Assembly (NCBI RefSeq): GCF_014648135.1 | Contig: NZ_BMQN01000019.1 | Span: 1 to 49,101 of the forward strand | Direction of reading: 5' to 3' | Source of the DNA: Deinococcus sedimenti | GTDB taxonomy: Bacteria; Deinococcota; Deinococci; Deinococcales; Deinococcaceae | Length of the DNA stretch: 49,101 nucleotides | Part shown: piece after piece, positions 1-8,226 of the stretch | How positions within the stretch are numbered: position 1 is the stretch's first letter | How the letters are laid out: every line of letters begins with the position of its first letter | Program-made: the position numbers and the translations under genes | Notes under the pieces: model-generated | The model's input: the letters and a program-made list of their open reading frames with translations, nothing else | The model's database searches: none | What the model was told of the DNA's origin: nothing

Positions 1-58
1 CCCCTGCCCCCCTGGGGTAGGGGGCTGGGGGGTGGGGAGGCCCGCCGCCAGGCGCAAC
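1..58 (-). repeat. Dispersed GC-rich repeat, copy A
   Basis: The reverse complement of this segment matches copy B (45759-45820) at nearly every base: a GCGCCTGGCGGCGGGCC block, then a C-rich block, then CCCCTACCCCAG. It lies directly downstream of the M16 peptidase stop and is probably cut by the window edge. No coding or terminator function is evident. Confidence 0.8.
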
Positions 59-89
59 CATTCCAGCAAGAATCACCCCCAGACGAACG

Positions 90-1334
90 TCAGAGCTCCG
101 AGATAGGCCCGAGCGCCACGACCGTCAGCCGGTCCATGGGGCACAGCCGCAGCACTTCCTGCACCTGCTCGACGGTGACGTTCTCGTAGCGTTTCACGAG
201 ATCGTCGGTGCTGAGGGTGCGGCCGGTGGCGAGGTATTCCATGCCGAGGGTGAAGAGGCGGCCCTGGGGTGTTTCGGCGCGCAGGAGCGTGCTGACGGCA
301 AGTTTGCGGGCGGCGCGGCGGACGGCGTGGGGGGTGATGAGGGTGTGGGCGTCGGCGAGGACTTTGCGGTAGGTGGCGAGGGCCTGGGGGGCGCGGTCGG
401 GGTCGCTGGTGAAGCCGCCTTCGAAGGTGCCGACGTGTTGGTATTCGAGGTGGGCGAGGTCGGCGCTGTCGCAGGTGCCGGTGTCGATGAGGGTCCAGTA
501 GAGGGCGCCGTTTTCGCCGCCGATGAGGTCGGCGAGGATGTGCGCGGCTTCGCGCAGGGGGTGGTGGGCGCTGAGGCCGGGGCTGGTGGCGGCGAGGTGG
601 ACGCGGGTGAGGTCGGGGTCGGTGAGGGTGCGGGTGTGGTCGGGCCGGGTGGGGGGGCGGGTGTCGGGGTGGGGGGTGGGGGTGCCGGTGGGCCAGTCTT
701 TGAGGTGGTGTTCGGCCCAGGTGGTGAGGTGGTGGGGGTCGAACTGGCCGGTGATGGCGAGGGTGATGCGCTGGGCGCCGTAGCGGGCGTGGTGGTGGGC
801 GCGCAGGGTGTCGGGGGTGAGGTTCGTGACGGTGTCGGTGGTGCCGAGGATGGGTTGGCCGAGTGGGTGGTCGCCCCAGTAGTCGGCGCGGAGCTGGTCG
901 GTGACGCGGACGCTGGGCTGGTCGGCGTACATGGCGATTTCTTCGAGGATGACGCCGCGTTCGGTGTGGATGTCGTCGTCGCGCAGGGCGGGGCGCATCA
1001 GTTCGGTGAGGGTGTGGAGGAGTTCGGGGGTGTGTTCGGGGAGGGTGGCGGCGTGGTAGACGGTGGCTTCTTCGCTGGTAAAGGCGTTGGCGTGCCCGCC
1101 GAGGTCGTCGAGGCGTTCGTTGAGTTCGCGGGCGCTGAGTTCGTCGCTGCCTTTGAACAGCAGGTGTTCGATGAAGTGGCTGGCACCCATGTCCTGGGGG
1201 GTTTCTTCGCGGCTGCCGGTGTTGACGAAGTACCCGGCGGCGATGGTCTGGGCGTCGGGGTCGGGTTCGAGGAGGAGGGTGAGGCCGTTGGGAAGGGTGT
1301 GGTGGTGCAGTTGAGTGGGGGGCAGGTCAGGCAT
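90..1334 (-). CDS. M16 family zinc peptidase, catalytic subunit
   Basis: This 414-aa protein is an insulinase/mitochondrial-processing-peptidase-type metalloprotease (M16B). The inverted zinc motif HFIEH is present at residues 53-57, and the distal Glu expected about 75 residues later fits E131/E132 in the segment [10 protein letters not shown]. The usual two half-domains fit the length. The ATG at 1334 overlaps the end of the upstream M16 paralogue by 8 bp, so the two are translationally coupled. In the family, one partner carries the zinc site and the other carries the substrate-binding Arg/Tyr pair; this gene is the zinc-bearing partner. No signal peptide is seen, so it is probably cytoplasmic. 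The natural substrate cannot be told from sequence. Confidence 0.9.
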   Translation of the reverse strand: MPDLPPTQLHHHTLPNGLTLLLEPDPDAQTIAAGYFVNTGSREETPQDMGASHFIEHLLFKGSDELSARELNERLDDLGGHANAFTSEEATVYHAATLPEHTPELLHTLTELMRPALRDDDIHTERGVILEEIAMYADQPSVRVTDQLRADYWGDHPLGQPILGTTDTVTNLTPDTLRAHHHARYGAQRITLAITGQFDPHHLTTWAEHHLKDWPTGTPTPHPDTRPPTRPDHTRTLTDPDLTRVHLAATSPGLSAHHPLREAAHILADLIGGENGALYWTLIDTGTCDSADLAHLEYQHVGTFEGGFTSDPDRAPQALATYRKVLADAHTLITPHAVRRAARKLAVSTLLRAETPQGRLFTLGMEYLATGRTLSTDDLVKRYENVTVEQVQEVLRLCPMDRLTVVALGPISEL

Positions 1335-2616
1335 GGGTGGCGTCCGGGTGGGGGGTGGGGTCGCTGGGGCCGAGGGTGACGGTGGTGGCGTCCCGCGTGG
1401 GGTCGTAGCTGCTCAGGAAGTCGTTGACGTGCGTCAGGGTGAGGGCCTGGATGCTCTGGCGGAGGGTCTGGACGGAGCGGGGGTGGCCGAACAGGGCGAC
1501 GTCGCGGGTGAGGGCGTGGGCGCGGCCGCGCAGGCTTTCAGCTCCGAAGATGACGCTGGTGGCGAGGCCGGTGCGGGCCCGTTCGAACTCGGCGGGGGTG
1601 AGGCCCTGCGGGAGGCGGGCGAGTTCCGCGCGGAGCACCTGGAGGGTCTCGGGGGCGCGGTCGGGGGTGCTGGCGGCGTACGCGCTGAGGTAGCCGTGCC
1701 CGCCGAGGAGGATGGGGCTGGCGCTGACGGAGTACGCGAGGCCGCGTTCCTCGCGGACGGCGTGGAACAGTCGGCTGGCGCTGCCGCCGCTGAGGGCGGT
1801 CAGGGCGACCTGCCACGCCAGCCAGTGCGCGTCGCGGGGGCCGACGCCGGGCGCGGTGAGGCTGAGGTGCGTCTGCTCGCCGTCGGGGTGGGGCTCGTGG
1901 GCCTGCGCGTGGGCATGGAAGGGCGCGGGGACGGGTTCGTCGAGGCCGGGTCGCAGGCCGCCGAGGGTCCCTTCGACGAGGGCGAGGGCGTCATCTGGGT
2001 CGAGGTCGGCGACGAGCCCCAGGACGCTGCCCGCCTGCCCGTAGCGGGTCAGGTGTGCGCGTACGCCCTGCGGCGTGAGGGCGTCCAGGCCGTCGGTGGT
2101 GCCGCTGGCGGGGTGCGCGTACCCGGCGGACGGGGAGGCGGCGGGGCGGGGGAAGGCGACCTGCCGGGCGCGGGTGGCGAGCCGGTCGGCGGGGCTGTCC
2201 TCCAGACCCTCCAGGTCCTGCCGGGCGAGGTCGGTGAGGATCTCGAATTCGTCCTCGGGCAGTTCGGGGCGGTTCAGGACGTCGGCGGTGAGGGCGAGCG
2301 CGGCGCGCAGGTCGGCGCGCAGGCCGCTGACGCCGATGCGGGTCGCCTCGGGGCCGACGCCGCCGCCCCGGCGCACGCCGAGGTCGTCAAAGGCGTCCTG
2401 CAGGGCGCGGGCGTCCATCCCGGCGGCTCCCTTGAACAGCCATTCCTCCAGCACGCCGCCCGTGCCTTCCGCCCCGGCGGGGTCGTGGGCGCTGCCGACC
2501 GGGACGCGCAGGTCGAACGCGAAACCGGGCGTGTGGCGGCGTTCGAACACGACGGTCAGGCCGCCGGGCAGGGTCCACAGGTGGGCGGGGGAACTGGGCG
2601 GGGGGCGGACGGGCAT
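1327..2616 (-). CDS. M16 family peptidase-like protein, non-catalytic partner
   Basis: This 429-aa paralogue of the next gene has the M16 fold but has lost the zinc motif: where HxxEH should stand it reads VLEEWLFKG (about residues 53-61). It keeps the R...Y segment REERGLAYS in its second half, which in heterodimeric M16B enzymes supplies the substrate-binding Arg/Tyr pair (family knowledge). The two genes therefore look like an alpha/beta heterodimer. It is the first gene of the pair. The ATG at 2616 lies 6 nt after the -10 hexamer TAGACT, and no Shine-Dalgarno is visible, so the message is likely leaderless. It is transcribed divergently from the M23 peptidase gene. Confidence 0.88.
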   Translation of the reverse strand: MPVRPPPSSPAHLWTLPGGLTVVFERRHTPGFAFDLRVPVGSAHDPAGAEGTGGVLEEWLFKGAAGMDARALQDAFDDLGVRRGGGVGPEATRIGVSGLRADLRAALALTADVLNRPELPEDEFEILTDLARQDLEGLEDSPADRLATRARQVAFPRPAASPSAGYAHPASGTTDGLDALTPQGVRAHLTRYGQAGSVLGLVADLDPDDALALVEGTLGGLRPGLDEPVPAPFHAHAQAHEPHPDGEQTHLSLTAPGVGPRDAHWLAWQVALTALSGGSASRLFHAVREERGLAYSVSASPILLGGHGYLSAYAASTPDRAPETLQVLRAELARLPQGLTPAEFERARTGLATSVIFGAESLRGRAHALTRDVALFGHPRSVQTLRQSIQALTLTHVNDFLSSYDPTRDATTVTLGPSDPTPHPDATHA

Positions 2617-2622
2617 CCGGTG

Positions 2623-2628
2623 AGTCTA
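2623..2628 (-). promoter_or_regulatory. Leaderless -10 element for the M16 pair
   Basis: On the minus strand TAGACT is followed by 6 nt and then the ATG at 2616. A TAnnnT placed this close to the start codon means transcription would begin at or next to the ATG. No good -35 is seen. Confidence 0.55.
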
Positions 2629-2728
2629 GCGCGCGTGGGCGCGCACCTTGTGGTCGCGTTCATGGTTGGCGGCTCTGCAACTTTTGCCCGGTTCACGCTG
2701 CGGGTGCAGGCGCCATGCTGCCCTGCAT

Positions 2729-3244
2729 ATGGGCAGGGTGGTCGGGGTGATCGTGACGGTGCTGGTCCTGGCGGGCGTGGCGTACCTGCTGTGGCCGCTC
2801 ATTCAGGGCGCGCAGCGGATGGCGGCGCTGATGGCCGAACCCGCTCCGGTGACGGGCAGCCTGCCCAATCCCCTGCCGGGGCAGCGCTTCGTGGACACCT
2901 GGGGTGGGGCGCGCAGTCAGGGGCGGCGGCACGAGGGTGTGGACATCTTCGCGCCACGCGGCACGCCGATTCGCGCCACGACGCGCGGCATGGTCGTGAA
3001 TGTCGGGCCGAACACCCTGGGGGGCCGCACGGTCATGATCCTGGGTCCGGCAGGGCAGCGGCACTACTACGCGCACCTGGAGCGGTACCCGGACCTGAAG
3101 CGCGGGGACTGGGTGCAGGCGGGGGACGTGGTGGGCTTCGTGGGGGACAGCGGGAACGCGCGGGGCACGCCGCCGCACCTGCACTACGGGATCTACGCGG
3201 GCGGCGGGGCGATCAACCCGTACCCGCTGCTGCGCAACAGGTAG
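2729..3244 (+). CDS. M23 family peptidase, membrane-anchored
   Basis: The product is 171 aa from the ATG at 2729. That start puts a hydrophobic segment (residues about 4-24) at the N-terminus, which is a signal anchor; upstream in-frame starts add only an unlikely Arg/Cys-rich stretch. The M23 (lysostaphin/LytM) zinc site is complete: H68 and D72 in [10 protein letters not shown]115 in HYYAHLERY, and H150/H152 in PPHLHYGIY. Such enzymes cut peptide cross-links in peptidoglycan outside the cytoplasmic membrane. The protein is short, with only a linker between the anchor and the catalytic domain. It stands alone, divergent from the M16 pair. Confidence 0.88.
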   Translation: MGRVVGVIVTVLVLAGVAYLLWPLIQGAQRMAALMAEPAPVTGSLPNPLPGQRFVDTWGGARSQGRRHEGVDIFAPRGTPIRATTRGMVVNVGPNTLGGRTVMILGPAGQRHYYAHLERYPDLKRGDWVQAGDVVGFVGDSGNARGTPPHLHYGIYAGGGAINPYPLLRNR

Positions 3245-3615
3245 GCCCTCCGGATCTGCGTGGGTACCGGGCGCGGCGACTATCAATCCAGGCCGCGCGG
3301 AGGGGACACAGTGGGCTTCATGGCGTCTGTACTGCTGGCTGGCCGGTGACTGTGCCTGGGGGCTGTCGGGGGTCAGCACTCGCCGCCAGTGTCCACAGCA
3401 GGATCCGCAGGTATCGAGGAGCCCCCTCACTTCCTCTGGATCAAGCGGACTCTCAGGGCTGCGCGGCCGAGCGGATACCTGAGAACGACCGTGGTGGGCA
3501 GCGGAGCCCCGGGGCCTGCTGTGACCTCCCGCGTGTCGCTGAAACCCCCTGTCAGAGGGGCCTGATGGAATGGGGCCGACCCTCATGAGTCAGCTGAAAA
3601 GTGAGGTTTTCGTTG

Positions 3616-3632
3616 TTAACGGCCCCTTAACG
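3616..3632 (+). promoter_or_regulatory. TTAACG direct repeats, 11 bp apart
   Basis: TTAACG occurs at 3616-3621 and again at 3627-3632, exactly one helical turn apart. This is the arrangement bound by OmpR/PhoB-type response regulators (family knowledge). It lies about 180 bp upstream of the pilin start. Regulator identity is unknown. Confidence 0.3.
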
Positions 3633-3778
3633 TGAGATTTCATACGTTATGAACACAGGAAGCGACCGAAGCGGACGGGGAGGTCCAGCCACGTCGCCCT
3701 GCACCGGACATCACCCCTGCAGAACGACGGTCTGCCGGTAGACCCCGTTCCACCCCGACCGCCACCCGGTCACTGGCC

Positions 3779-3796
3779 GGCCAGACCCTTCTGGCC
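3779..3796 (+). other. 5' leader hairpin before the pilin Shine-Dalgarno
   Basis: GGCCAGA-CCCT-TCTGGCC forms a perfect 7-bp stem with a 4-nt loop that ends 3 nt before the GGAG ribosome-binding site of the pilin gene. It could protect the mRNA 5' side or affect ribosome access. Confidence 0.4.
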
Positions 3797-3809
3797 AACG
3801 GAGAAGAAG

Positions 3810-4352
3810 ATGAGGAAACTTGCCCTGCTGGCCCTGTCCACCGTCATGAGCACCGCCGCCGCCGCCACCGTGAGCGGCAGCCAGAGCACCCCGCTGACCG
3901 TGAACGTCAAGAACGTCTGCATCACCGCCTACACCACCCCCGGCTGGAACGGCGCGGCCGGCACCGGGCGCGTGTGGGACAAGATCGACCTGGGCACCAT
4001 CAGCGCCATCAGCAACGCCACCACCAGCAGCAAGCTGGTCATGGCCGTGGACTGCAACTACGACACCGCGCTGAAGATCATCACCCCGACCAGCGTCACC
4101 ATGACCCGCGCGGACAAGAAGTACGCCTTCAACATCACCACCAACCCCTGGAGCGCCACGAACCCCATGCACATGAGCTTCAGCACCGCCGGGTCCTACG
4201 AGCCGGGCATGCTGGGCGGCAAGTACGAGTACTACGAAGTGAAGGCCAGCTTCAAGCTCGGCGGCGCCGGTCAGAACCCCAACGTCGCGTGGACGATCCC
4301 CGGCGGCACGTACACCGGCGACATGGTCGTCAAGTTCGAATACAACGAGTAA
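3810..4352 (+). CDS. Secreted pilin-like protein (spore coat U / archaic chaperone-usher type), probable major subunit
   Basis: The 180-aa product has an N-terminal signal peptide (MRKLALLALSTVMSTAAA, cleavage probably after AAA), a mature domain rich in Thr/Asn/Gly, and two cysteines about 40 residues apart (in NVCITAY and VDCNYD) that could form the pilin disulphide. It ends in GGTYTGDMVVKFEYNE, like the terminal beta strand of spore-coat-U-like pilins. It is the first gene of a set with chaperone and usher, and a strong Shine-Dalgarno (GGAGAAGAAG) precedes the ATG. A hairpin follows it, which would favour high output of this subunit. Assignment rests on the C-terminal pattern and context; overall similarity to known pilins is weak. 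Confidence 0.7.
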   Translation: MRKLALLALSTVMSTAAAATVSGSQSTPLTVNVKNVCITAYTTPGWNGAAGTGRVWDKIDLGTISAISNATTSSKLVMAVDCNYDTALKIITPTSVTMTRADKKYAFNITTNPWSATNPMHMSFSTAGSYEPGMLGGKYEYYEVKASFKLGGAGQNPNVAWTIPGGTYTGDMVVKFEYNE

Positions 4353-4362
4353 TCCACCCGTG

Positions 4363-4409
4363 AACGCCACCCGCGCCCCAGGCACCTTCCGATGGGCGCG
4401 GGTGGCGTT
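4363..4409 (+). terminator. Strong intercistronic hairpin (attenuator) after the pilin gene
   Basis: AACGCCACCCGCGCCC (4363-4378) pairs perfectly with GGGCGCGGGTGGCGTT (4394-4409) around a 15-nt loop, giving a 16-bp stem. Only a short T tract follows, so it may be a partial terminator or an mRNA 3' stabiliser that raises the pilin level above that of the downstream genes. Confidence 0.7.
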
Positions 4410-4469
4410 TCAGCCTCGCCCTCTGCCCGCTGCTGCCGCCCGGCAGCCGTGACCTTCCAGGAGTCCTCC

Positions 4470-4892
4470 GTGCGTGTACTTGCCCTTCTCTCCCTGCTCT
4501 GCGTGGCTCCGCCTGGTGCGGTTCAGGCCGCGCCCGCCGCACCCTGTCAGGTGGCGCAACTCGTCAGTGTGCCCGTGGCGTACTCCGCACAGGCCGGCGC
4601 GCGCGGTCAGGTGCGGATTCACGTGACCTGCCCCGCCAGCGGCCGGTACCGGGTGCAGTTCAGCACGCAGGACGGCCCGCTGGCAGCCCCGGCAGGTCCG
4701 GTGGTGCTGCGCGGCGCGCAGGGCGAGCTGCGGGGTGAGGTGCAGGGCATTCCGCTGGACCGGTGGGTGCAGGGCGCACGTACCTTCGAGCTGCCACTGG
4801 TCCTACCGGCCGGGCAGTGGGCCGCCCAGAGCGGCGCGTATCAGGTGCTGTTCACGGTCACGGCTGAATCCGTGGCCGGGGAGCGTCCGTGA
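4470..4892 (+). CDS. Small secreted protein of the pilus operon, probable minor subunit
   Basis: The product is 140 aa from a GTG at 4470, chosen because GGAG stands about 7 nt upstream and a clean signal peptide follows (VRVLALLSLLCVAPPGAVQA, cleaved before APAAP). The longer in-frame start at 4392 lies inside the preceding hairpin. The mature protein has one cysteine near its N-terminus (PCQVAQL) and one in VTCPASG, then beta-strand-like alternation ending YQVLFTVTAE. It overlaps the chaperone gene by 4 bp (GTGA). Position between the pilin and the chaperone suggests a second, minor spore-coat-U-like pilin. I do not recognise the family with certainty. Confidence 0.6.
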   Translation: MRVLALLSLLCVAPPGAVQAAPAAPCQVAQLVSVPVAYSAQAGARGQVRIHVTCPASGRYRVQFSTQDGPLAAPAGPVVLRGAQGELRGEVQGIPLDRWVQGARTFELPLVLPAGQWAAQSGAYQVLFTVTAESVAGERP

Positions 4893-5590
4893 GGCGCGCG
4901 GCCGGGCTGCTGCTGCTGCTGGGCGCGGCGGCGGCACAGGGGTTCAGCGTGAGTCCCACGGCGTTCAACCTGAATCCGGAACGGACGAATACCGCTCAGG
5001 TGCGGTTCGAGAATCCCTCGGGCGGCCGCATGTCCTTTCAGGTGGAGGTCCGCAGGTGGTCCACGCGCAACGGTGAGCACGTGTACGAGCCGACGCGGGA
5101 CGTGATCGTGAATCCGGCCTCGTTCACGCTGGCGCGTGGGGAGGCTCAGGTCATCCGGCTGGGCCTGCTGAAGAAGGCGGGGGCGGATGAACTGACGTAC
5201 CGGGTGTTCGTGCAGCAGGTGTCCGGTGATGACGTGCCCACGCAGACGACCGGCTCGGAGGACGCGCAGATGAACGTCCGGCAGCTGGTGCAGCTGTCCC
5301 TGCCGGTGTACGTGACGCCGCCCGCCAGCGCGGCGCGCGTGGCCTTCCAGGCGCGCGTGGCGGATCAGGAGGTCACGCTGGACCTCGTGAACAGCGGCAA
5401 CGCGCACCAGACCTACCGGGTGCTGAACGTGCAGGTCGGAGACCGCAGCGTGGTGCTGGGCAGCGCCGCGGTGCTGGGCCGCAGCACGCTGAGCCTGCCG
5501 CTGGGCGCACTGGGCGGGGCGCGGACCGTCACCGTGCAGTTCACGGACGCGGCCGGAAAGGCGGGTCGTGAGACGATCTCGATTCCCTGA
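4889..5590 (+). CDS. Periplasmic pilus chaperone (PapD-like, archaic type)
   Basis: This 233-aa protein starts at a GTG overlapping the previous stop (GTGA). After the signal peptide (MRRAAGLLLLLGAAAAQG) come two immunoglobulin-like domains. The first begins FSVSPTAFNLNPE, followed by VRFENPSGGRMSFQVEVRRW, typical of PapD-family chaperones. The motif PASFTLARGEAQVIRLGL matches the family's conserved F/G-strand region. Such chaperones bind pilin subunits by donor-strand complementation in the periplasm and deliver them to the usher. The gene overlaps the usher start by 23 bp, so production of the two is likely coupled. Confidence 0.85.
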   Translation: MRRAAGLLLLLGAAAAQGFSVSPTAFNLNPERTNTAQVRFENPSGGRMSFQVEVRRWSTRNGEHVYEPTRDVIVNPASFTLARGEAQVIRLGLLKKAGADELTYRVFVQQVSGDDVPTQTTGSEDAQMNVRQLVQLSLPVYVTPPASAARVAFQARVADQEVTLDLVNSGNAHQTYRVLNVQVGDRSVVLGSAAVLGRSTLSLPLGALGGARTVTVQFTDAAGKAGRETISIP

Positions 5591-7739
5591 CCGGCGTCTG
5601 GCCTGGGTGCTGATGGCGGCGCTGGCGGCGCAGGCGCACGCGCAGGACGCCGGCGCCTCCCCCTGCGCGCAGGAACCGGTGTTCGTGGACACCAGCGTCG
5701 GGGGCGAGGCGCGCGGGGGCGCCCTGGCGCTGCTGCCGGACGGAGCAGTGTGGGTGGAGTCCCGCCTGCTCCGGGAGTCCGAAGCGGCGTACGGGGTGGC
5801 GGAGGTCACGTGTGACCTCGGGACGTTCGTGAAGCTGAGCGGCGCCCTGGACGTGACGTACGATCCGGCCGAGCTGCTGCTGACCGTGCGTCCCCGGCTG
5901 GACCTGCTGCCGGGCAACACGCTGGACCTGGGGCGCAGCGCGCCCAGCGTTCCCGGACCGGACGCGACGCTGCCGCTGTTCACGGTGGGCGCGCAGGGTC
6001 GTGTGGAGCGCGCGGAACCGGGCTCGCCCCTGTCGCGGTCGCTGGGGGTGCAGGGCGGCGTGCAGACCGGACCACTCAGCGGCGCGCTGGACGTGACGGT
6101 GGCCGCGCAGGACACGGAGGTCCGTACCGAGGTGCAGCTGAACGGATCGTATGAGGTCACGCCGCGCCTGACGGTGGGCGCGCAGGTGTTCGCGCAGCGT
6201 CAGGACAACCGGCTGAGCCTGAACAACCAGCGGATCAGTGGCCTGCGGGTACGGTGGGGTGATCAGCAGGCGTACCGGCTGCCGGTCTGGACGCTGGACC
6301 TGCCGCTGGACGCCGAAGTCCGCGTGCGGGTGAACGGTGAGAGCCTGCCGCCCGTGCGCGTGCGGGCCGGTCAGCTGGTGCTGCGCAACATCGCGCTCAG
6401 CGTGCCGGCCGGCACGCTCGAGGTCACGGTGCTGGACGCGAACGGGGAGCGGGTGGAGGCCCGGTCGTACGGTCCGGGTGACGTGGTCGTCACGGCCCGG
6501 ACCCTGGCCGTGCAGGCCGTCGCCGGCCGGCAGGGTCAGGACGGCGCGGCCAGCGTCACCGGCGTGTACGGCGTCACCGACCGCTGGAGCGTGTCCGGCG
6601 AGGGGCTGTGGCGGGGCCGGGACTGGGAAGCTCAGCTGGGCGCCCGCTACGCGGACCGGCAGATCAACGCGGGGATGAACGTCACGTACCGCTCGGCGCG
6701 GCCCGAAGCGGCGGCGCTGACCGGGGACGTCACGCTGGTGCGGGACCAGTGGCGGCTGGGCGGATCGGTGCAGGTCACGCCACTGAACCTGCGCGCCAGT
6801 CAGGCCGGGGTGTCGGTCGGCTGGGCCGATGACGGCACCACCGTCAGCCTGAACGCGCAGGCCTCGCCCGGGCAGGCGCAGTACCGGGCCAGTGCCGCCG
6901 TCAGCCGCCAGGTGAATCCCACCCTGAACGCCGCCGTGCGCGCGCAGGTGTCCAGTGACGCCGGGAAGGTCGGGTGGCAGGCGGGCGTGACCGTGACCTG
7001 GGTGCCGCGCGACACCCTGACCGTGACGGGCGCCGCGCTGATGGACGGCGCGCAGCAGACCGCAGGGATCGAGGCCCGCTGGAAGCCGGCGCCCGGGCAT
7101 GAACTGGTCGCGTCCGGGCAGGTCAGCAGTCTGCCCACCCGGTCGGCGCGGGTGGGGTACAGCTTCACGGGTCCGGCGGCGGTGAGCGTCGCCGCGGGCA
7201 CCGATGGCGCCTGGAGCGTGTCGGGTCGCGTGGGAGCAGCGTGGGTGGCGGGACGGGCGTACCTGACGGCGGACGATCCAGGGCCGGGCGTGCTGGTGCG
7301 CGTGGGGCTGCCGGGCGTGCCGCTGCTGGTGAATGGCGCGCGGGTGGTGTCGGACGCGCGGGGCGAGGCGCTGGTGCTGCTAGCGGCGGGGACGCGGCAG
7401 GTGAGTGTCACGCCGGATTTCGAGACGCTGCCGGTGACGGTCAGCGTGCGGGAGGACCGGCGGGACGTGACCCTGAGTGGGCAGGGGGCGGGCGTGGTGG
7501 ACTGGACGGGGAACTTCGAGGCGTTCGTGTGGGTGCGTCTGCTGGGCGTGGACGGCGCGCCGCTGCCGTACGCGACGCTGGATCTGCGGGGTGCGCGCCG
7601 CACGGATGACGAGGGCTGGGTGCTGTTGCCGGTGTTTGGTACGCCGCAGGCGGTGGCCGTGACGCTGGACGGCGCGGCAGCTGCAGCGTGCCGGGTGACC
7701 CTCACGCCTGGGGTGGAGTCGGCCCGCTGCGCTCCCTGA
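5568..7739 (+). CDS. Outer-membrane pilus usher
   Basis: The 723-aa protein begins at a GTG inside the chaperone gene. A signal peptide (about residues 9-25, ending AQAHAQ) is followed by an N-terminal domain and a long run of amphipathic alternating strands (for example QVFAQRQDNRLSLNNQR and GMNVTYRSARPEAAALTGDVTLV), as expected for a FimD/PapC-type beta barrel that threads pilus subunits across the outer membrane. It ends with an Ig-like plug/C-terminal segment (YATLDLRGARRTDDEGW). It is the last gene of the operon: no adhesin-like gene follows, unlike the csu-type operons of Proteobacteria. It is somewhat shorter than classical ushers (about 800 aa). Confidence 0.85.
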   Translation: MRRSRFPDRRLAWVLMAALAAQAHAQDAGASPCAQEPVFVDTSVGGEARGGALALLPDGAVWVESRLLRESEAAYGVAEVTCDLGTFVKLSGALDVTYDPAELLLTVRPRLDLLPGNTLDLGRSAPSVPGPDATLPLFTVGAQGRVERAEPGSPLSRSLGVQGGVQTGPLSGALDVTVAAQDTEVRTEVQLNGSYEVTPRLTVGAQVFAQRQDNRLSLNNQRISGLRVRWGDQQAYRLPVWTLDLPLDAEVRVRVNGESLPPVRVRAGQLVLRNIALSVPAGTLEVTVLDANGERVEARSYGPGDVVVTARTLAVQAVAGRQGQDGAASVTGVYGVTDRWSVSGEGLWRGRDWEAQLGARYADRQINAGMNVTYRSARPEAAALTGDVTLVRDQWRLGGSVQVTPLNLRASQAGVSVGWADDGTTVSLNAQASPGQAQYRASAAVSRQVNPTLNAAVRAQVSSDAGKVGWQAGVTVTWVPRDTLTVTGAALMDGAQQTAGIEARWKPAPGHELVASGQVSSLPTRSARVGYSFTGPAAVSVAAGTDGAWSVSGRVGAAWVAGRAYLTADDPGPGVLVRVGLPGVPLLVNGARVVSDARGEALVLLAAGTRQVSVTPDFETLPVTVSVREDRRDVTLSGQGAGVVDWTGNFEAFVWVRLLGVDGAPLPYATLDLRGARRTDDEGWVLLPVFGTPQAVAVTLDGAAAAACRVTLTPGVESARCAP

Positions 7740-8222
7740 CCGTTGGCGGCATCAGGTGGGTCATGAGGCGAGTCCACTCGGACCAGGGACGCCAGAGGCG
7801 GATCACGGCAGTCCTGCCTGCCGCTGTGAACCCAGGCGGAGGCGACGTTCCGGGCCGCGCGGCCCGCGGGCTTGCCATCCCAGAGCGTCGGGGCTGGGGG
7901 ACGTTCACTTCCGTGAGTGGCGCGTCCAGGTCCAGCGCGTGCAACCGCCCGAAGCGCTCGGTGGCTACGTTTCCCGACTCACCCCGGCAAGCCCCGCTGT
8001 GGTCGGGACGACCATCCTCGAGCCGTGCTGGCTGGCGTGACTCCGGCCGTTGATCCCGCCGGAGCTGTCACCGCAGAATTCAGACGGACTGATAGCGGCT
8101 TTCAGGTGTGCTGGGGAACCCCTCAGCACACCTGAAACGAGCAGAGCGAGAAGCCGTCAACGAAGCAGTTGGAAGTGGAGTTGAAGAGCGTGCCGTTGGC
8201 CCTTCAAGGCAGCTGAAACCCG
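7740..8222 (+). other. Gene-free stretch between usher and insertion sequence
   Basis: About 480 bp with no gene I can support. It contains a dyad CTCCGGC-N10-GCCGGAG (8041-8064) and a long hairpin (8101-8136). The left side of the IS shows no target duplication with the right side, so this stretch may be debris from a rearrangement. Confidence 0.6.
8101..8136 (+). repeat. Perfect 13-bp inverted repeat
   Basis: TTCAGGTGTGCTG and CAGCACACCTGAA are exact reverse complements around a 10-nt loop that can pair further (GGG/CCC). No T tract follows. It could be a terminator-like hairpin or the end of a decayed mobile element. Confidence 0.6.
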
Positions 8223-8226
8223 CTGT

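Larger units (their letters stand above)
3245..3809 (+). other. Gene-free stretch upstream of the pilus operon
   Basis: About 565 bp with no credible gene in 3245-3600. The last 200 bp carry promoter-proximal structure: paired TTAACG repeats (3616-3632), the dyad CATA-CGT-TATG (3641-3651), a small hairpin GGTCT-N6-AGACC near 3730, and a 7-bp hairpin just before the Shine-Dalgarno. No convincing -35/-10 pair was found. Confidence 0.6.

Noticed and set aside
327..1379. Gly/Val/Glu-rich open frame on the plus strand opposite the M16 gene
   Set aside because: Low-complexity composition and no start signal; the opposite strand encodes an intact M16 peptidase.
2693..3586. Minus-strand open frame opposite the M23 peptidase
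   Set aside because: His/Arg/Pro-rich with no motif; the plus strand has the M23 zinc site.
7740..8100. Remnant transposase or small gene between usher and IS
   Set aside because: Frames on both strands show no conserved motif, no ribosome-binding site and biased composition.
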